In this document: in pieces, positions 60,220 through 64,000 of the stretch
Layout: each line of letters opens with the position of its first letter
Position numbering within the stretch: position 1 is the first letter of the stretch
Assembly (NCBI GenBank): GCA_026014665.1
Contig: JAOZHX010000008.1
Location: 124,001-188,000 of the forward strand
Direction of reading: 5' to 3'
Length of the DNA stretch: 64,000 nucleotides
Source: Candidatus Bathyarchaeota archaeon
Lineage (GTDB): Archaea > Thermoproteota > Bathyarchaeia > Bathyarchaeales > Bathycorpusculaceae
The notes under the pieces: generated by a model
Told to the model about the DNA's origin: nothing
The model's input: the letters and a program-made list of their open reading frames with translations, nothing else
Databases searched by the model: none
Position numbers and translations under genes: made by a program

Positions 60220-63039
60220 ATGGAGTCCTATAGCGTGACAACAAAATTCACAGCAGAAGATTACAATTTGCCTTTCTTCAAAGAGGAAGGCTTCGTAAGG
60301 AAGCATTGCCCTAGATGCGGCGAATACTTCTGGACTCAAAATGCCGAACAGGAGACATGCGGCGAATCCAGCAGCGATGAATGCGGATGCTACACATTCC
60401 TCGGCAACCCAGCCACCAAGAAAAAATTCAGCCTCTCAGAGATGCGGGAAGCGTTTTTGTCTTTTTTTGAAAAAAACGGGCATACCCGAATTAAGCCGTA
60501 CCCTGTGGTAGCGCGTTGGCGCAAAGACATCTACCTAACCCACGCCAGCATCATCGATTTCCAGCCTTACGTGACGGAAGGCATTGCTCCACCGCCAGCA
60601 AACCCGCTGGTTATTTCTCAGCCCTGCATTCGGCTCACGGACATTTCTAACACGGGTCCAACGTTTGGGCGGCACTTGACCATCTTTGAAATGGGTGGCG
60701 CCCACGCCTTCAACTATCCTGATAAAGAAGTTTACTGGAAAGACGACACCGTGCGTTTCCATCAGCGATTTGCAACTGAGGTTTTAGGCATCCCTTCCGA
60801 AGAAATCATCTACAAGGAAGGCGTGTGGGTTGGTGGCGGGAACGCTGGTCCTGATGTGGAATGCATTGTGCGCGGTCTTGAAGTTGGTACATTGGTGTTT
60901 ATGCAATACAAGGTTGTCGGCGACGACTTTGTTGAGTTGCCCATACGCACAGTGGATACGGGATACGGCATAGATCGGTTTACATGGATAAGCCAAGGTG
61001 TTCCAAGCTTGTTCCAAGCCATTTACGGCGGATTGCTTGATAAAGTTCTCTCGATGGCTGGCATAACTGATGTTAACGACAATTTTTTGGCTCGGGTCGC
61101 GAAGTATTCGGGTTTGGTAAGCGTTGATAAAAGGGCTAACAGATTAGTTGCCAGAAAACGTGTCTCAGAACTCACGGGCATCGACTTGGCGACGCTGGAT
61201 CGTGTGCTCATTCCTCTTGAGAACGCTTGGGCAGTCACCGACCATACCAAGACATTGAGCTTCATTCTGTCTGAAGGCGTCGTGCCCTCAAACATCCAAG
61301 AAGGGTATTTAGCAAGGCTCCTATTCCGTCGTGTTTATCGCTTGATGCGCACGCTCAATTTGGACCCCGCTAAACTATACGATATAGTTGAGTTGCAGGC
61401 AGATTATTGGGGTAAAGACTTTCCACACATCAAGTCCATGCAGAACGAAGTCATCGAGATGCTAAAGGTTGAAGAAGAAAAGTTCAAAGACACATTGCAG
61501 CGCGGCGAGGGGCTGGTTAAACGAATTGCAGTCGACCTCAAAAGCAAAGGCACAGGCAAACTCTCAGAGGATAAACTTGCTGAACTATATGATTCACAGG
61601 GGTTGCCGCCTGAAATAGTCAAGCAAGTCGCAGAAAAAGAAGGCGTAGAAGTGGAAGTTCCCGAGAACTTCTATGCATTGGTTGCAAAGCGACATATGCA
61701 GGCATCTAAACCCGTCGAAGAGGAAGAAGAAAAAGCCGGGGAAACCCTTGAGAAAATCGCTGAGCAATTGCCGGCAACTGAGCAACTTTACTACTCAGAC
61801 GTTTACATGAAAGAGTTTAACGCTAAAGTGCAGAAGGTCATCAACGGCATCTACGTGGTTTTGGATCGCACATGCTTCTATCCCGAAGGTGGTGGTCAAC
61901 CATCTGACCATGGCTGGCTAACCGCGCTCGATACCAAACTTGATGTCGTCGAGGTACACAAAGTCGGTAAGGTCATCGTGCATAAACTAAGTGCACCAGT
62001 TACCCTCAATGAAGGCAGCACTGTTCATGGCGTCCTCGACTGGGATAGACGCTACTCACTCATGAAAGCTCACACTGTAACGCACCTCATAAACGGCGCT
62101 GCACGCAGAGTTTTGGGCGAACACGTTTGGCAGAGCGGTACTCAGAAAGGCATCGAAACCTCACGCCTTGACATCTCACACTACCGACGCCTAAGCCCAG
62201 AGGAGATCCACAAAATCGAAACATTGGCTAATCAAGCCATCGCCGCTAACATGAAAGTTGAAACCACTTGGCTGCCCCGTAATGAGGCAGAATCGCGTTA
62301 TGGCTTCCGTCTCTATCAAGGCGGGGCTGTTCCTGGCAAAGACATCCGTGTTGTTCAGACGGGTGATTGGGATGTGGAAGCCTGCGCTGGCACACATTTA
62401 GGCAGTACCAGCGAAGTAGGCTTTGTAAAAATCGTCTACACGGAACGAGTCCAAGATGGCGTGGAGCGATTGGGTTACGCTGTTGGGCTAAAAGCGCTCA
62501 AAGCGGTTCAGGAGCAAGAGCGGTTGCTTTGGAAAATCAGCGAAACCCTAAATGCACCGATTGAAAAGCTGGATAAAACGGCGGAGAAGATGTTGAGTGA
62601 GCTTAAGGATGCCAGAAGTGAAAACAAGAGGTTGCTAAAAGAGTTGGCGGCAAAAGAAAGCTCAGTTGGGCAAATAAAGGCGACTGAGGCAGCTGTTGAG
62701 GTTGATGGAATTGCGATTGTTAAGCGCAATTTCGGCGAAGTCATAGATGTTAATCGCATGGTGCAGACAGCAAGCGAGGTAATCAAACGCAATGAAGCAG
62801 CCATAGCACTGTTTTATGGCTCCGATGGCAAAACATGCAGACTCATGATTATGGCAGGAGAAGCAGCAGTCAAAAAAGGCGTCAACTGCGGCGACATCGT
62901 CAAGCAAGCTGCTCCCCTTATGGGCGGCGGAGGCGGCGGACGAGCGAATTTCGCGCAGGGCGGTGGCACCCAATGCGACAAGCTGTCGAAAGTTGTTCAA
63001 GTTGCGGAAGAAGCTGTTAGAAAACAGCTTAAAGCGTAG
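60220..63039 (+). CDS. alaS: Alanyl-tRNA synthetase (archaeal type)
   Basis: The 939-residue protein has the archaeal N-terminal extension with HCPRCGEYFWTQ and ETCGE, the class II catalytic core (FEKNGHTRIKPYPVVARW, motif 2 region), the editing domain with THLINGAARRVLG and CAGTHLGSTSE (zinc ligands for clearing Ser/Gly-tRNA), and the C-terminal DHHA1-type domain with GGGGGGRANFAQGGG. It charges tRNA-Ala. The length and order fit archaeal AlaRS. A strong TATA element lies about 50 bases upstream. No frameshift is seen. Confidence 0.96.
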   Translation: MESYSVTTKFTAEDYNLPFFKEEGFVRKHCPRCGEYFWTQNAEQETCGESSSDECGCYTFLGNPATKKKFSLSEMREAFLSFFEKNGHTRIKPYPVVARWRKDIYLTHASIIDFQPYVTEGIAPPPANPLVISQPCIRLTDISNTGPTFGRHLTIFEMGGAHAFNYPDKEVYWKDDTVRFHQRFATEVLGIPSEEIIYKEGVWVGGGNAGPDVECIVRGLEVGTLVFMQYKVVGDDFVELPIRTVDTGYGIDRFTWISQGVPSLFQAIYGGLLDKVLSMAGITDVNDNFLARVAKYSGLVSVDKRANRLVARKRVSELTGIDLATLDRVLIPLENAWAVTDHTKTLSFILSEGVVPSNIQEGYLARLLFRRVYRLMRTLNLDPAKLYDIVELQADYWGKDFPHIKSMQNEVIEMLKVEEEKFKDTLQRGEGLVKRIAVDLKSKGTGKLSEDKLAELYDSQGLPPEIVKQVAEKEGVEVEVPENFYALVAKRHMQASKPVEEEEEKAGETLEKIAEQLPATEQLYYSDVYMKEFNAKVQKVINGIYVVLDRTCFYPEGGGQPSDHGWLTALDTKLDVVEVHKVGKVIVHKLSAPVTLNEGSTVHGVLDWDRRYSLMKAHTVTHLINGAARRVLGEHVWQSGTQKGIETSRLDISHYRRLSPEEIHKIETLANQAIAANMKVETTWLPRNEAESRYGFRLYQGGAVPGKDIRVVQTGDWDVEACAGTHLGSTSEVGFVKIVYTERVQDGVERLGYAVGLKALKAVQEQERLLWKISETLNAPIEKLDKTAEKMLSELKDARSENKRLLKELAAKESSVGQIKATEAAVEVDGIAIVKRNFGEVIDVNRMVQTASEVIKRNEAAIALFYGSDGKTCRLMIMAGEAAVKKGVNCGDIVKQAAPLMGGGGGGRANFAQGGGTQCDKLSKVVQVAEEAVRKQLKA

Positions 63040-63075
63040 ATTATCAGCTGAAAGTGGGTCTTCGACTTCTTTTGC

Positions 63076-64000
63076 TTAACCGATCAGTTTCTTTAAATAT
63101 GGTACTTTTTTAAGTAAAAGAACAATGGCAAGAGAAATGAAAAGGGTGATCGCCGTCAATAAAGGAACTTCGATGACGGGGTTGAGTAAATCACGATTAA
63201 TCGCAAAGCCTAGATATCCCCTCTGAATCGATTCTATAATCATAACGTGAATAAAGAATATGCCTAAAGTGTTCTCACTGATTAAACCTATTAACTTATG
63301 GAGTTTGGAGGGGTTGGTTCCATGCTGAGCCGAAGGCGGGGAAATGGTTAGAAGTAACAAAAACACCGTAACTGACACCAAAATCGTGGTTGGGCTGAAG
63401 TATTCTTGGAAGAAATACATGTTTTCTCCGCCGATGTTTACGGCAAGCACATAAGTTCCAATTGCAGTCAAGGCAACTCCCAATGCTAAAAGACCCCAAA
63501 GAATCGAGCGACGGACCCTCACTGTTGTGAGGTATATCCCTAAAACGAAAAATCCAAAATACCCTGTAAGAGCGAACACGTTACTATTCAATTTATAGAC
63601 GCTTAAAAAATTAAGAAAGGGTATGATAGCAACGCCTAAAACCCAGAGTGCGATGAAGTATTTTATCATTGTTTGATCTGCGTTCGCTATGATTATGCGT
63701 AAGATTGGGGTCAATAGGTAGCAGCCGATGAGGACATAGAGATACCACATCTGAGTGTAGGGTCCGTTAAGTATGCCTTGGAGTACAGCTCCGAAACTGA
63801 AAGGTATGTTTTGGACTAAAAAATCCCATAGAAAATAAGCCACGCTCCAGAAGAGGGCTGGTAAACCTATGCGCGCCCATCGTTTCTTAAAGAAAACCCG
63901 AAGACTTTCTTTCTTTTCCGGTTGAAGAAGCAGAGCGCCAGTTAACATAAGGAATAACGGAACTCCCATTACCCCTATGGTTTGGTAGATACCGACGACT
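63076..64000 (-). CDS. Acyltransferase family 3 membrane protein (5' end cut off)
   Basis: This gene reads leftwards from beyond the right edge, so the N-terminus is missing; the frame stays open to base 64000 (VVGIYQTIGVMGVPLFLML). The visible 308 codons have nine to ten helices. GVPLFLMLTGALLL is the second helix of acyltransferase 3 proteins, and TQMWYLYVLIGCYLLTPILR is the family's central motif. Members acetylate sugars on surface glycans and lipids. The conserved His/Arg of the first helix lies outside the window. It fits the surface-glycan theme of the region. Confidence 0.82.
   Translation of the reverse strand, partial: VVGIYQTIGVMGVPLFLMLTGALLLQPEKKESLRVFFKKRWARIGLPALFWSVAYFLWDFLVQNIPFSFGAVLQGILNGPYTQMWYLYVLIGCYLLTPILRIIIANADQTMIKYFIALWVLGVAIIPFLNFLSVYKLNSNVFALTGYFGFFVLGIYLTTVRVRRSILWGLLALGVALTAIGTYVLAVNIGGENMYFFQEYFSPTTILVSVTVFLLLLTISPPSAQHGTNPSKLHKLIGLISENTLGIFFIHVMIIESIQRGYLGFAINRDLLNPVIEVPLLTAITLFISLAIVLLLKKVPYLKKLIG

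Overview
The window looks like a chromosome segment from an archaeon of the TACK branch, most plausibly a Bathyarchaeia-like lineage; that placement is inferred from gene content, not from phylogeny. The archaeal markers are an archaeal-type alanyl-tRNA synthetase, the tRNA-Ile2 agmatinylcytidine synthetase TiaS, a group II chaperonin, an archaeal TrmI-type tRNA methyltransferase, an OB-fold single-stranded DNA-binding protein and free-standing Lrp/AsnC ligand-binding domains. Many genes start with TTG or GTG behind a Shine-Dalgarno-like GGAGG or GGTG. Others are nearly leaderless behind a TATA box. Many secreted proteins carry Thr/Pro/Ser-rich linkers and a single C-terminal membrane anchor.

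Layout: 0-9.9 kb holds a truncated SSB gene, a secreted glutaminyl cyclase, a membrane M48 protease, a response regulator, a ZIP-like transporter, a G1 glutamic protease, tatC-tatA and a divergent chaperonin. 9.4-15.3 kb is an aerobic respiration cluster: a DUF420-like membrane protein, two blue copper proteins, CuA-type subunit II, a fused subunit I+III, subunit IV and heme O synthase. 16.5-19.2 kb is a GMC flavoprotein with a Tat-signalled gluconate 2-dehydrogenase-type subunit, probably exported by the Tat system 10 kb away and able to feed electrons towards the oxidase. 19.5-30.7 kb is a cell-surface region: a pentameric ligand-gated ion channel homologue, a dockerin protein divergent from a membrane-anchored winged-helix protein and a cohesin protein, a molybdopterin-domain-like surface protein and several anchored proteins of unknown function.

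30.7-43 kb is mixed metabolism and transport: a PP-loop tRNA thiolase-like protein, a DMT exporter, a CBS protein coupled to a GH130 phosphorylase, OsmC, three MFS transporters, an S51 peptidase, tRNA-Arg(UCU) and a processive glycosyltransferase. 43-53.2 kb contains three copies of a ~170-bp structured repeat whose predicted stems covary. Between and around the copies lie a second M48 protease, a NicO-like transporter, CBS and zincin proteins, TrmI and a B12-binding radical SAM protein. 53.2-64 kb is informational and housekeeping: CTP synthase, three free-standing RAM-domain proteins, a lipid-flippase-like protein, a C2H2 zinc-finger microprotein, TiaS, AlaRS and a truncated acyltransferase.

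The genes suggest an aerobic or microaerobic, probably mesophilic, heterotrophic archaeon with an elaborate cell surface. The observations most worth following are the structured repeat family, the archaeal ligand-gated channel, the cohesin/dockerin pair and the copper-protein-linked terminal oxidase. No CRISPR array, insertion sequence, rRNA or replication origin was seen.
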